Shown here piece after piece: positions 32,944-41,742 of a DNA stretch of 46,745 bases (its first letter is position 1; every line of letters begins with the position of its first letter). The stretch is from JANNHK01 sp034408875 (GTDB lineage: Bacteria > Actinomycetota > Acidimicrobiia > IMCC26256 > PALSA-610): contig JAWXCJ010000011.1 of NCBI GenBank assembly GCA_034408875.1, positions 1-46,745 on the forward strand, in the 5' to 3' direction. Both the position numbers and the translations under genes were made by a program. The notes beneath the pieces are model-generated. The model was not told where the DNA came from. It saw only the letters and a list, made by a program, of their open reading frames with translations, and did not search any database.

Positions 32944-34205
32944 TTCTTCGGCACCGGTCGGAACCAGTGCTTCAGCGGAATATCCCGCCGGCGGTTGATC
33001 GGCTTCTCCAGCGCGTACCACGACGCCACCGCGCACACGACGCTCAGCGCGACCGCGATGCCGGTGATCAGAAGGAAGTTGGCGTGGAGCGGCCGGCTGT
33101 CGGTGTACTCCATCGCGTTGTCGGTCCAGCCCTGGTGCCAGAGGTAGACGCCGTACGACACCAGGCCAACGTACGCGATGGGTTTCCATTGGAGAAACCA
33201 CCGAACGCCGCCGCGGCCCTGGGCTCCGAAGACGCCGGGGAGTAAGAGACATACGACGATGGCCGCGTTCATGAAGTGCCGCGCCTCCGCCTTCATGGGC
33301 GAGACGTACGCCAGGCCCTTCGTTCCGAGCACGCCGCTGTAGATCACGAACAGCCCGAGCGCCGCGGCCCACCACCAGCTGCCGAGCGCGCCGATGCGAC
33401 GCAACCAGCCCGGTTCACCGGCGCGCGCCAACCGCCACGAGGCAATCACCGCGACACCCATCCCCAGCGCGAAGTAGTCGGCGTACCCGGGAAACCACTG
33501 CACCGCCGCACACGCCAGGTGCGCGTCGCCGGTGACCGCCTGCGCGACGCACTGGCGGCGTTCGTCCTCGAAGAGCAACTCGATGGCCAGTCGCCACACC
33601 GCGCTCCCGACCACCACCGCCCCGAGCGCGTAGAACTCGAGCTTCACCTTCTCGCCGAGCGCGCGCCCCGACGTGAAGCGGGCCACCGCGTACGCGTACA
33701 ACGGGAGCAACAGGTAAAACACGAACTCGACGTTCAGCGTGTACGCCGACGTGATGCCGTGGAAGAACCAGTCGGGGTTGTAGGTCTGGGCGAACCCGAA
33801 GATCGCGAGGCCGTCGCGCCATCCGTCGACCTTCAGCCCACCCGAGAGCGGGTCGTTCGGATCGGCGCGAAAGAACAACATCAACAACGCGAGGGTGATC
33901 CAGTAGGCCGGGACGACGCGCAACAGCCGGGTTCGTACGAAGCGGCCCCACCGTTGTGGTGTTCTGTCGAGCAGGTTCGCCGACACGAACGGCTGATACA
34001 GCAGGAACGACGACAGCACGAAGAACATCGTCGGCCCGAGTTCGAGGTGACCCATCCACCCGAACCCGGCGCGCGCCTGGAGACCCGTCGTGTAGCCGGT
34101 GTGCTGGAAGAACAGCGCCATCACGCCGATGGTGCGTAGTCCTTCGAGCGACGGATAGTGCGGCCGCAAGGTTGCAGCCGGCGGAGCGACAACCGCGTCG
34201 CTCAT
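32940..34205 (-). CDS. Acyltransferase 3 family membrane protein (OafA-like), first in tandem
   Basis: A 421-residue acyltransferase. The motif LEGLRTIGVMALFFQHTG holds the conserved Arg and His; VLSSFLLYQPFVSANLL and RTRLLRVVPAYWITL follow. It is the most divergent of the three tandem copies, with SSF in place of SGF. The ATG at 34203-34205 lies 4 bp after the FAD oxidoreductase stop. All three probably decorate the same polymer at different positions or with different acyl groups. Confidence 0.88.
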   Translation of the reverse strand: MSDAVVAPPAATLRPHYPSLEGLRTIGVMALFFQHTGYTTGLQARAGFGWMGHLELGPTMFFVLSSFLLYQPFVSANLLDRTPQRWGRFVRTRLLRVVPAYWITLALLMLFFRADPNDPLSGGLKVDGWRDGLAIFGFAQTYNPDWFFHGITSAYTLNVEFVFYLLLPLYAYAVARFTSGRALGEKVKLEFYALGAVVVGSAVWRLAIELLFEDERRQCVAQAVTGDAHLACAAVQWFPGYADYFALGMGVAVIASWRLARAGEPGWLRRIGALGSWWWAAALGLFVIYSGVLGTKGLAYVSPMKAEARHFMNAAIVVCLLLPGVFGAQGRGGVRWFLQWKPIAYVGLVSYGVYLWHQGWTDNAMEYTDSRPLHANFLLITGIAVALSVVCAVASWYALEKPINRRRDIPLKHWFRPVPKK

Positions 34206-34209
34206 GCGC

Positions 34210-35730
34210 CTACGTGTGCGGGCGCGGGAGGAGTGGCGCTTCCCGCCCGGTCCCTCGTCCCGATGCTGACGCCTCTTCGTGGTACTCGGCTTCGACGTTC
34301 ACGGACCACACGTCGTGGTCGGCGCCGAGGATGTTCTCCACCGACAACATCGCGGTCAGCATCGAGTGGTCCTGGTTGTTGTACTTGTGCATGCCGTTGC
34401 GGCCGCACGGATACACGTTGGAAGTGTTGGCGTCGATCCACTTGCGCACAGTCGTCACGCTGTCTTCGTAGATGTCGTCGTACACGGGGTACGCCTTCGG
34501 CATGCGCACGACGTATCCGGCCTCGACCTTGTCGGGATGCGTGATGAGCTTCAGTTCGTGGAGCTCACGCTTGCCCTGCTCGATCAGGTCGGTGTCGGCC
34601 TTGGTCCACATGGAGTCGCCCTCGTTCACGAAGTATTCGAGTCCGAGGCAGGTGCGGCCTTCCTTCACCATCGACGGCGACCAGGAGCCGTAGTTCTGTA
34701 CCCGCCCGACCTCGACTTCCGGGTCGTGGATGTAGATCCAGTTGTCGGGGAACGAGAACTCCTGCGGGACGACGAGCGCGACTGTGAGGTGGTCGCGGTA
34801 GCGAAGCGCCCGCGCCGCACCGCGCGTGACATCGTCGACGGGCGGATCCATCGCGAGGGACAGCGCACCGAACGGCATCGACGAGATCACATGCGTGCAC
34901 GGGTACGTGTGCACCGTGCCTTGCTCGTCGGCGGCGTCGACTTCGTACGCGATTCCGTCACGGTGACGAATCGCAGTCACCTTCCGGCCGAACACGACGT
35001 TCACGCCCGCGGCCGTGACCTTCTCGGTCGCCCGTTCCCACATCATCCCGGGCCCGAAGCGCGGGTAGTTGAACTCTTCGATGAGGCTCGTGACCTGTTT
35101 CGACTTGTCGCGCTTGCGACGCAGGAATTTCGGTGTGAGTGCTTCGACGACGGCGCGGAACATGGAGAGGTTCTTGATGCGCTGCGCGCCCCAGTCGGAG
35201 GAGATCTCCGAGGCCGGCACACCCCACACCTTCTTGTTGTACGTCTCGAAGAAGTGACCGTAGAGCCGGCGCCCGAAGCGGGCGATGATGAACCCCTCCA
35301 GGGTGTCCTGGTTCTTCGGCGGGCGGATGCGGGCCCACACGTACGAAAAGCCACAGCGCACCGCCTCGATGAGCCCGAGGCTCCGCAGCGCGTTCATCGC
35401 GACGAACGGGTAGTCGATCAGCTTGCCGCGGTAGTAGATGCGACTCTGGCGCGGCCGCTGCAGGAAGTCCTCCTCGCCGAGGATCTCGAACCAGAGGTCG
35501 TCGACGACTTGCACCTTGGTGAAGAAGCGGTGCCCGCCGATGTCGAACCGCCAGCCGTCGCGCTCCTCGGTGCGGCTGATGCCGCCGACGATGTGGTCGG
35601 CTTCGAGCACGGTGACGGCGCGCGCGTGTCCGGCTTTCACGAGTTGGTAAGCAGCGGTCAGTCCGGCCGGACCCGCGCCGATGACCACGACCGCGAGGTT
35701 TGGGACGGAGAGATCAGGGCGTTCACTCAC
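34210..35730 (-). CDS. FAD-dependent oxidoreductase, UDP-galactopyranose mutase/protoporphyrinogen oxidase-like
   Basis: A 506-residue flavoprotein. The dinucleotide-binding motif VVVIGAGPAGLTAAYQL is near the N-terminus, followed by VLEADHIVGGISRT and the GGHRFF motif seen in UGM-like and related amino-oxidase-fold enzymes. A C-terminal FAD contact is suggested by YPCGRNGMHKYNNQDHS. Related genes sit in glycan clusters, where the enzyme may isomerise or oxidise a nucleotide sugar, possibly to a furanose form. It is not a close match to short bacterial Glf. GTG at 35728-35730 is the start, since homology begins at once. It leads a five-gene operon and is divergent from the lipoprotein gene across 44 bp. 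Confidence 0.75.
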   Translation of the reverse strand: MSERPDLSVPNLAVVVIGAGPAGLTAAYQLVKAGHARAVTVLEADHIVGGISRTEERDGWRFDIGGHRFFTKVQVVDDLWFEILGEEDFLQRPRQSRIYYRGKLIDYPFVAMNALRSLGLIEAVRCGFSYVWARIRPPKNQDTLEGFIIARFGRRLYGHFFETYNKKVWGVPASEISSDWGAQRIKNLSMFRAVVEALTPKFLRRKRDKSKQVTSLIEEFNYPRFGPGMMWERATEKVTAAGVNVVFGRKVTAIRHRDGIAYEVDAADEQGTVHTYPCTHVISSMPFGALSLAMDPPVDDVTRGAARALRYRDHLTVALVVPQEFSFPDNWIYIHDPEVEVGRVQNYGSWSPSMVKEGRTCLGLEYFVNEGDSMWTKADTDLIEQGKRELHELKLITHPDKVEAGYVVRMPKAYPVYDDIYEDSVTTVRKWIDANTSNVYPCGRNGMHKYNNQDHSMLTAMLSVENILGADHDVWSVNVEAEYHEEASASGRGTGREAPLLPRPHT

Positions 35731-35774
35731 GGCGCGCGCGGTGTATTCCAGGACCCGTGTGGTAAACGGACGGG

Positions 35775-36281
35775 GTGCTGACCCGGCGACGCCCCTCGCT
35801 CCGAATGTTTCTTTCCCTTGTCGCGCTGTGTTGGCTCGCGGGTGCGTGCTCGACGCCCGAAACCGGGTCCGACAACCTCGCAACCGGCAAGGCGCGCGTC
35901 CAGGATCTGCTGCACGAGGCACTGGCGACGCTGCCCGAAGATTCCGACTACGTCGTACCGGCCGAGCCGGGCCGGCAGACATGTCGCAAGACGTTTCTCG
36001 GCTACGCAGTCGGCACCACCGGCGCGCACCGGGCCGAGATCCCGACGATCGTCGACCTCCCGTCCGGGTCCGACCCGGCCGAACGGCTCACCGAGATCGA
36101 AGCAGTGTGGCGCGACGCAGGCTACGACGTCACCCGGCCGCGCACGGCCGACGGTCGGTTCCCGAAAGTGCAGGCAACAGTCGACGACTACCGCGTCGTG
36201 ATGACGGCATTCATCGATCAACTTCCTGATGTTCCGCCGCGAGTGACGGTGTACGCGGTGTCTCCCTGCTTGGACTCCTGA
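35775..36281 (+). CDS. Small lipoprotein of unknown function
   Basis: A 168-residue protein with a basic N-terminus, a hydrophobic core and the lipobox LAGAC, making C25 the lipid-modified residue. The mature domain has two Cys (TCRKTF and SPCLDS) that could form a disulfide outside the cell. No family recognised. The GTG start at 35775 follows GACGGGG. It shares a short promoter gap with the FAD oxidoreductase and its 3' end overlaps the convergent GT39-like gene by 71 bp. Confidence 0.72.
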   Translation: MLTRRRPSLRMFLSLVALCWLAGACSTPETGSDNLATGKARVQDLLHEALATLPEDSDYVVPAEPGRQTCRKTFLGYAVGTTGAHRAEIPTIVDLPSGSDPAERLTEIEAVWRDAGYDVTRPRTADGRFPKVQATVDDYRVVMTAFIDQLPDVPPRVTVYAVSPCLDS

Positions 36282-37611
36282 CGCGCTCGATAACAGCGAC
36301 GATCGCGACGGCAGCGAGAATTGCCAGCGATGGTTCCGCGGCGGCGCGGAACCGGGTTTGCCCGTAACTGACCATCGCGCCGACGGTCACGCATAGCGCG
36401 GGAACGAGAAGCACCCAGAGCGTGCGCCGGTGCTTCGCCCTCCACAGAAGGACCGCGCCGTAGATCGCGGCGAGCAGGGTCGGGTAGTACGCAACGAGCC
36501 CGAGGCGCGTGACCCAGCGTTCGCGTCCTTCGCCTTCGTTGAACGACACCATGTCGAGCGGGCGATACACGCTCCAGGTCCGCCCGACACGAGCCGCGAG
36601 GACGACGGGAACGCGACCTGCGTGATCCTGCGCGTACTCGAACGCGCGCTCCCGGTACACCTGCGCGACCTCTGACTGGTCGCCGGGCGGGTGCGGCGTG
36701 TCGATACACGCGTCGGGCCCGGTGATCGCGGTGAGCCCGATGGCCGGGCCCGAGTACACCGGATCACAGTTGGATCCGGCGAGCGCGATGCCGTCGTTCG
36801 TCGACAATGTCGTCGGTTCCTCGAAGCGGGCGCCGTTGTAGAGCACCCACGGCGCGACGACGATGCCGCTCGCGACCAACGCGACCACCGCGAGTACGCG
36901 CCGGTTCCCGGCCGCGGTCCAAGCCACGGGTACCGCGAGTAGGGGTACGAATAACACCAGCTCCGCGCGGGCGAGTCCCGCGAGTCCGCACACCGCGCCC
37001 AGCGCGGCGACGCGTCCCGGTGTCGGGCGGTCCCATGCCGCGAATGCAAGCAGCATCGCCCCGACGACGGTCAGGCCGGTCACCGTTTCCGACATGACGA
37101 GCCCGTCGTTCACCCAGAGGTTCGGGGTGACGGCGGCGATCACGCCCGCGACGATGCCGACCGTGTCGCCACGGACCCGTCGGCCGAGCAGCGCGATCAT
37201 CCCGACCAGCGCGGTTCCCAGCACCACCATCGCCCAGCGGTGATGCGTGAGATGCGTGTCGTCGTCGATCCATTCGAGCGGCGGTCTGTCGGCGAACCAC
37301 GACACGGGCGCGAGCACCATCGCGGTGAGCGGGGGGTGGTCGGCGGCGGGCGCGGGATCGACGCTGCGGTCGAACGGCTCGACGAATCCGTCGCCCTCCG
37401 CCAGGCGGTTGGCCGCGGCGTTGTAGAAGAGTTGGTCGCCGACCGCGCACTCGGTGGGGATGTCGCCCACGATCGGATTCGGGCACGGCCCTTGCTTGCC
37501 GAACCCGACGTACGCGACCCGCACGCCCGCGGCGAGGACCAGGATCAGCAGCAGCGCGCGCGTGAAGGTGCGGACGGAGCGGAGCCACGGACGGCGCAGC
37601 GAGGGAGCCAT
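36211..37611 (-). CDS. GT39-like membrane glycosyltransferase (third paralog)
   Basis: A 466-residue GT-C protein with about 10 helices. It shares signature blocks with the genes at 20627 and 22049: AGSNCDPVYSGPAIG, ARVGRTWSVYRPLDM and SYGQTRFRAAAEPS. The first loop includes ECAVGDQLFYNAAANRLAEG with acidic residues. The ATG at 37609-37611 follows the PIG-V-like stop by 10 bp. The first 14 codons (MAPSLRRPWLRSVR) are encoded by dispersed repeat copy D in antisense orientation. It probably transfers a sugar from a polyprenyl carrier on the outer face of the membrane. Confidence 0.82.
   Translation of the reverse strand: MAPSLRRPWLRSVRTFTRALLLILVLAAGVRVAYVGFGKQGPCPNPIVGDIPTECAVGDQLFYNAAANRLAEGDGFVEPFDRSVDPAPAADHPPLTAMVLAPVSWFADRPPLEWIDDDTHLTHHRWAMVVLGTALVGMIALLGRRVRGDTVGIVAGVIAAVTPNLWVNDGLVMSETVTGLTVVGAMLLAFAAWDRPTPGRVAALGAVCGLAGLARAELVLFVPLLAVPVAWTAAGNRRVLAVVALVASGIVVAPWVLYNGARFEEPTTLSTNDGIALAGSNCDPVYSGPAIGLTAITGPDACIDTPHPPGDQSEVAQVYRERAFEYAQDHAGRVPVVLAARVGRTWSVYRPLDMVSFNEGEGRERWVTRLGLVAYYPTLLAAIYGAVLLWRAKHRRTLWVLLVPALCVTVGAMVSYGQTRFRAAAEPSLAILAAVAIVAVIERVRSPSRETPRTPSLAAEHQEVDR
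37568..37611 (+). repeat. Dispersed leader repeat, copy D, inside a coding start
   Basis: The plus strand here matches the minus-strand copy C (42818-42861) at 40 of the first 42 positions, starting GTGCGGACGGAGCGGAG and ending CGAGGGAGCCAT. Unlike the other copies it does not precede a gene in leader orientation; its complement encodes the N-terminus of the GT39-like protein. Confidence 0.6.
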
Positions 37612-37621
37612 GGTTATGGGC

Positions 37622-38746
37622 TCACGGGACGAGGATGCCCGTGAACGCGAGGACTGCCGCGACGACCAGGCCCGCGGCCGCGAGCACGAGTACGACGCGT
37701 TCGGCGTCGGGCGCGTCGGTGACGTCGGCGCCCGCGAGCAGGAACGGCAACGTCGACAAGCCATAGCGTTCGAGCGAGTCGAGGTTGCTCGCGCTCAGCG
37801 CGAGCACCAGTACCGCGCCCGCGTAGCACGAGTACGAGGCGGGCCAACGCCGGATCAACACGACGAGGAGCACAATCAGCAGCATCGCCGCGACCACGTG
37901 GACACCCGCGCTCACGCGATCCGCGCCCGCGTCGCGTGCGGCGTCGATGACGTTGGTCACCGGGAACTTCCAACTCCCCCGCCGTTCGGGGTCCTCCTGC
38001 ACGCGCAACGGATAGAGGAACCCGTCGCCCCGGTCAGAGGCCCACGCGAGGTACGTGAAGAGCCCCGCAAATGGGGCGACAACCGCGGTGATGCGCCCGC
38101 CGAGCTCGGCGCGCGTCATGGTGCGGCGGTGCTGGATGACCTCGACGAGCGCCGGTACCGCGAGCAGCACACCCACGGGGCGCGCGAGCCCGGCGAGGTA
38201 ACCGGTGACTGCAGCCAACCACCATCGGCGCGAGCGCAACGCGAGCAAGGTGAGCGCAGCGAGCAGCATCACGGTCGCTTCGGCGTACCCCATGACGAGG
38301 ACGAATGCGGGGGGAACGAGATACGCGAGCCACACGGCGCGCCGGGCGAACGCTTCGTCGCCCCGTTCGCGCCACGCCAGCGCGTAGAACACGAAACCGA
38401 ACGCGAGCGCGCTGAGGTTCGCGATGAGGAGCACCCCGAGCTCGGCGTCGACACCGGGCAGCAACGCGACGACCCGCCCGAGCAGCGCCACGAGCGGGAA
38501 GAAGCGCAACCCCTCGGCGGCGACGCCGTCGTAACCGCTCGCGGCGATGTCGCGGTAGAACGCGGCATCCCACGCCATGAGGCCCTGGTCGATCTGGATC
38601 GGTACCGGCGAGACGTGTAGTTGCTCGACGAGGTGGCGCGAGATAGCCAGTGCGCCGCCGACGAGGACGCGCGCGAGGACGAACGGCACCAGCACTGCAC
38701 GCGCGACATCGGCGCGCGGGACCAGTCCCCGACCGTCGCCTCTCAC
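37622..38746 (-). CDS. PIG-V-like mannosyltransferase (GT-C membrane enzyme)
   Basis: A 374-residue integral membrane protein. The block WDAAFYRDIAASGYDG and then RFFPLVALLGR resembles the PIG-V (GPI mannosyltransferase 2) family, where W-D-x2-W/F-Y and the FFPL motif are conserved. Known relatives move mannose from dolichyl- or polyprenyl-phosphate-mannose, which the Ppm1-type enzyme at 19857 could supply. GTG at 38744-38746 overlaps the upstream stop (GTGA). About eight helices follow. Confidence 0.8.
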   Translation of the reverse strand: MRGDGRGLVPRADVARAVLVPFVLARVLVGGALAISRHLVEQLHVSPVPIQIDQGLMAWDAAFYRDIAASGYDGVAAEGLRFFPLVALLGRVVALLPGVDAELGVLLIANLSALAFGFVFYALAWRERGDEAFARRAVWLAYLVPPAFVLVMGYAEATVMLLAALTLLALRSRRWWLAAVTGYLAGLARPVGVLLAVPALVEVIQHRRTMTRAELGGRITAVVAPFAGLFTYLAWASDRGDGFLYPLRVQEDPERRGSWKFPVTNVIDAARDAGADRVSAGVHVVAAMLLIVLLVVLIRRWPASYSCYAGAVLVLALSASNLDSLERYGLSTLPFLLAGADVTDAPDAERVVLVLAAAGLVVAAVLAFTGILVP

Positions 38747-40269
38747 GTCGGTGGGAGCCGGAACTCGATGAGTCCCGGCTTCTCGAAGAACTTCTCTTCC
38801 GGAATGACGCGCTCGACCCGCTCGCGTGAGGCGGAGAACCGGTCGGTGATGGCTTCGCACACGCCGTGGTGGTTCGGGTACCCCGGACCCGTCACGTACC
38901 AGATGCGATGGTCGCCGGCGCGCGCGAAGACCTCGTCGACAAACGCGTCGGGATCGGCCGCGTCGAGCCGTTCCTGGTAGTCGACCCAGTCGACGAGTTC
39001 GGGCCCGGCGAGGTCGGGATACGTGAGCTGGAGCAACCCGGCCGGGCCGACGCGCTCGACCGCGGGCCCGAGCTGGTCGGGGCAGTACACGACGACGTCG
39101 CCCGGCTGGGCCTCGGCCACGAGGACTGCGCCGACCGCGCCCGCCTGGGTGCGCTGTTCGGTCACGTTGCGGGCACCGCCCAACCAGCCGAGCGCGACGA
39201 CGAGCACGAGTACGGCGACCTGGACCCGGGCATCGACGAAGGTCGTGACGCCCCGCGCCACCAGCAGCACGAAGAACGGGAACACGATCGCGCTGTACCT
39301 CGGCTCGAACGCCTGACCCGCGAGGTAACTGAGCGTGACGCCGACCACCAACGTCGCACCGCCGACGAGTGCGGTCCAGCGCGCTTCGGGCGCACCGTGA
39401 ATATCCAGCTCGACCCGCCGGCTGTCGATCGCGCGCCCGAAGACGCCGAGCAGCATGAGCGGCACGAGGATCAGCAGCAGCAACCAGCCCTCTTGTTCCT
39501 CGCCGCCGCCGAACTCGAGGAAGGTCTCGCCGATCGGAAGCCCGGGCAACACCGGGTCGCCCCACGGTGTGCCGGTGTGCGCCCGTTGCGAAAGGAAGAT
39601 CGGCACCCACGGCGCGAACAACACGACCCCGACCGCCATGGCCGCGAACACGCGCCACTGCTTCACGATCAGGAATACGAGGCCGACGACGCCGACGAGA
39701 TAGAACGCCCAGTACTGCGTGTACACGAGCAGCGTCGCGATGAGCGTGACGACCGCGAGCCGGCCGACGGTCGGCCGCTCGATCGCCCGGAGCACGGCGA
39801 GGATCCCGCACGCGACGAGCAGGATCTCGAGCATGTACATGCGGGCCTCGGTCGCGTACCGGATCGTGAACGGGTTGGCCGCCATGACGACGACGGCGAT
39901 CCACGCGCCGCGCGTGCCGGCCGGGCGCCGCGCTGCGAACCACGTCGCGACAACCGCACCGGCTGCGAACAGCGCCGAGAGCGAGCGGGCCGCGACGTCG
40001 CCCGAACCGAACAGCCCCGTCCACACGTGGAGGAGCACGTAGTACAGCGGTGGTGCGCCGTCGCGTTCGAGCGCGTCGGGCAGATCGCCGAGCGGGAGGC
40101 GGGCGATGTTGACCGACAGCGCCTCGTCGAGCCACATGTCGGAACGCGTCCACGAAAAGAACGCCGCGCCCGCAAGCACCACGATCGCGATCGCAGCGGG
40201 ATAGAACCGGCGCAGCGGCCCCTCGTGCTCGACGGGCTCGCGCGCGGGCGCGTCGGAGACGAGCGTCAC
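38743..40269 (-). CDS. ArnT/PMT-type GT39 glycosyltransferase
   Basis: A 508-residue GT-C protein. The first extracytoplasmic loop holds the catalytic acidic pair in SDMWLDEALSVNIARL, typical of GT39-like enzymes. GAPPLYYVLLHVW and RYATEARMYMLEILL are further family blocks. The last 120 residues form a soluble extracytoplasmic domain (VVYCPDQLGPAVERVG). The GTG start lies 19 bp after the LLM oxidoreductase stop, so this gene may belong to a long transcript from 42812. It acts with the two following genes, overlapping the PIG-V-like gene by 4 bp. Confidence 0.85.
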   Translation of the reverse strand: MTLVSDAPAREPVEHEGPLRRFYPAAIAIVVLAGAAFFSWTRSDMWLDEALSVNIARLPLGDLPDALERDGAPPLYYVLLHVWTGLFGSGDVAARSLSALFAAGAVVATWFAARRPAGTRGAWIAVVVMAANPFTIRYATEARMYMLEILLVACGILAVLRAIERPTVGRLAVVTLIATLLVYTQYWAFYLVGVVGLVFLIVKQWRVFAAMAVGVVLFAPWVPIFLSQRAHTGTPWGDPVLPGLPIGETFLEFGGGEEQEGWLLLLILVPLMLLGVFGRAIDSRRVELDIHGAPEARWTALVGGATLVVGVTLSYLAGQAFEPRYSAIVFPFFVLLVARGVTTFVDARVQVAVLVLVVALGWLGGARNVTEQRTQAGAVGAVLVAEAQPGDVVVYCPDQLGPAVERVGPAGLLQLTYPDLAGPELVDWVDYQERLDAADPDAFVDEVFARAGDHRIWYVTGPGYPNHHGVCEAITDRFSASRERVERVIPEEKFFEKPGLIEFRLPPT

Positions 40270-40288
40270 GAAAACCGACGCTAGTGGG

Positions 40289-41263
40289 TTACGGCATCAC
40301 CAGCGGGACCACCTCGGCGGCGAATCGTTCCAGCGATTCCGACGACGGGTAGTCGCGGAACCAGAGCACGAACTCGCCCGCACCGGCGTCGACGTAGGCC
40401 TGGACCTTCTCGCCGACCTGCTCGACCGTGCCGACGAAGTTGTCGCGCACGTACTCGTCGTGCGGGTTGCGTCCCCACAATGAGCCGCCACCGGGCGAGT
40501 CGAGCCACTTCTGCATGTCGGCTTCGGTGTCGAACAGCCGGCAGTCGGGGCCGTGGGTGCGCACGATGCTGTCGAAGTCGCGGCCGATCTCGGCGCAGTA
40601 CTGACGCAGCAGCTTCGACTTGTGCACGAAGCCTTCGAGATTGGCCTGCCAGTTCGTCTTGTCCGCGTGCTTCGCCTCGATCCGCAGCGTCACCTTCTCG
40701 CCGCCGCCGCCGACCCAGATTTCGGGGAGCTGCTGGATGGGTTTCGGGTCGCAGTACGCGCCGTCGAACGTCAGGTGCTTGCCCTGGTACGTCACCGTCT
40801 CTTCGGTCCAGAGCCGTTTCACGACTTCGAGCGTCTCCTCGAGGATCTGGAGCCGCACACCGGGGCGCGGGAACGGGTAGCCGTACGCCTGGTACTCGCG
40901 CTCGTACCACCCGGCGCCGAGCCCGAGAATCAACCGACCGCCCGAGAACACGTCGATGCACGCCGCTTCCTTGGCGAGCAATCCGGCGTTGCGGTACGCC
41001 GCGCACGTGACGAGCTGACCCAACTTGATCGTCTCGGTGTGCTGCGCGAGCGCGGACAACAGCGTGAACGCCTCGAACATGTGCGTCGCTTCGCGCCGCG
41101 GCACCGTCTCGACGTGGTCGTACACCCAGAGATGGTCGTAACCGACGCGCTCGGCGATCTGCGCGATCTCCTTGGTACGCGACCACGCGTCCGCCGCACC
41201 CCACCCTGTGTATTCGAGCTTCCACCCCTGGGGCGCGAATGCTCCCCACTTGAGTTCCGTCAC
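40289..41263 (-). CDS. LLM class F420-dependent oxidoreductase
   Basis: A 324-residue luciferase-like TIM-barrel protein. YDHLWVYDHVETV is the typical early strand, followed by LSALAQHTETIKLGQLVTC, GRLILGLGAGW and PEIWVGGGGEKVTLRI. In actinomycetes such proteins use coenzyme F420; an FMN-type monooxygenase is the alternative. GTG at 41261-41263 overlaps the VOC gene stop (GTGA). With the VOC protein and the dehydrogenase it likely degrades or modifies a small organic substrate. Confidence 0.88.
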   Translation of the reverse strand: MTELKWGAFAPQGWKLEYTGWGAADAWSRTKEIAQIAERVGYDHLWVYDHVETVPRREATHMFEAFTLLSALAQHTETIKLGQLVTCAAYRNAGLLAKEAACIDVFSGGRLILGLGAGWYEREYQAYGYPFPRPGVRLQILEETLEVVKRLWTEETVTYQGKHLTFDGAYCDPKPIQQLPEIWVGGGGEKVTLRIEAKHADKTNWQANLEGFVHKSKLLRQYCAEIGRDFDSIVRTHGPDCRLFDTEADMQKWLDSPGGGSLWGRNPHDEYVRDNFVGTVEQVGEKVQAYVDAGAGEFVLWFRDYPSSESLERFAAEVVPLVMP

Positions 41264-41742
41264 TGGTTCCCGAATTTCATGTCCCACCATTGGACTTCGA
41301 CCATCATCGGGAGCAGGTAACGGATGTAGATGCTCGTGATCGCGAGCATGCCGTGGTCGTCGACGGTCCTGTCGATGATCTCGACCCGGTCGTCGCGCTC
41401 CTTCCACGCCTGGGCGCGCCGCAAGATTTCGTCGAGCTCGGCTTCTTCGCCGACCGAAATGCCCCAGTGGTCGAGGCGGGCGCACGTCATCGGCGGGTCG
41501 TCGGCGATGAGGAACAGAAACTGTTCGAGCGCGTGCACCTGGAACACGAGCCGGTGCCGGTCCTGCGTCATCGTCGGCAGCTCGACGAACCCGAACACGT
41601 CGTCGTAGAACGCGACAAGATCTGCACGGTTCTTCTCGTCGAGCAACTCGGGCGGCAGACTCATCGCGACGTGGTTGATGCGCGGCTTGCGCGCACCGAA
41701 CTGCGGTCCACCCGACGCCGGGAGCATGTTCGCCGATGTCAT
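41260..41742 (-). CDS. VOC (glyoxalase/dioxygenase-fold) family protein
   Basis: A 160-residue metalloenzyme-like protein. The first beta-alpha-beta module starts RINHVAMSLP, and the second has LDHWGISV; together with VEVQWWD near the C-terminus they give the His, His, Glu pattern expected of a metal site. The fold serves ring-cleavage dioxygenases, epimerases and glyoxalases; the reaction here is not known. Its ATG overlaps the dehydrogenase stop (ATGA) and its stop overlaps the LLM start (GTGA), so the three are co-translated. Confidence 0.82.
   Translation of the reverse strand: MTSANMLPASGGPQFGARKPRINHVAMSLPPELLDEKNRADLVAFYDDVFGFVELPTMTQDRHRLVFQVHALEQFLFLIADDPPMTCARLDHWGISVGEEAELDEILRRAQAWKERDDRVEIIDRTVDDHGMLAITSIYIRYLLPMMVEVQWWDMKFGNQ

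Noticed and set aside
34210..35730. UDP-galactopyranose mutase (glf)
   Set aside because: The fold and GGHRFF motif fit the superfamily, but the protein is longer than Glf (about 380 residues) and diagnostic Glf residues could not be confirmed.
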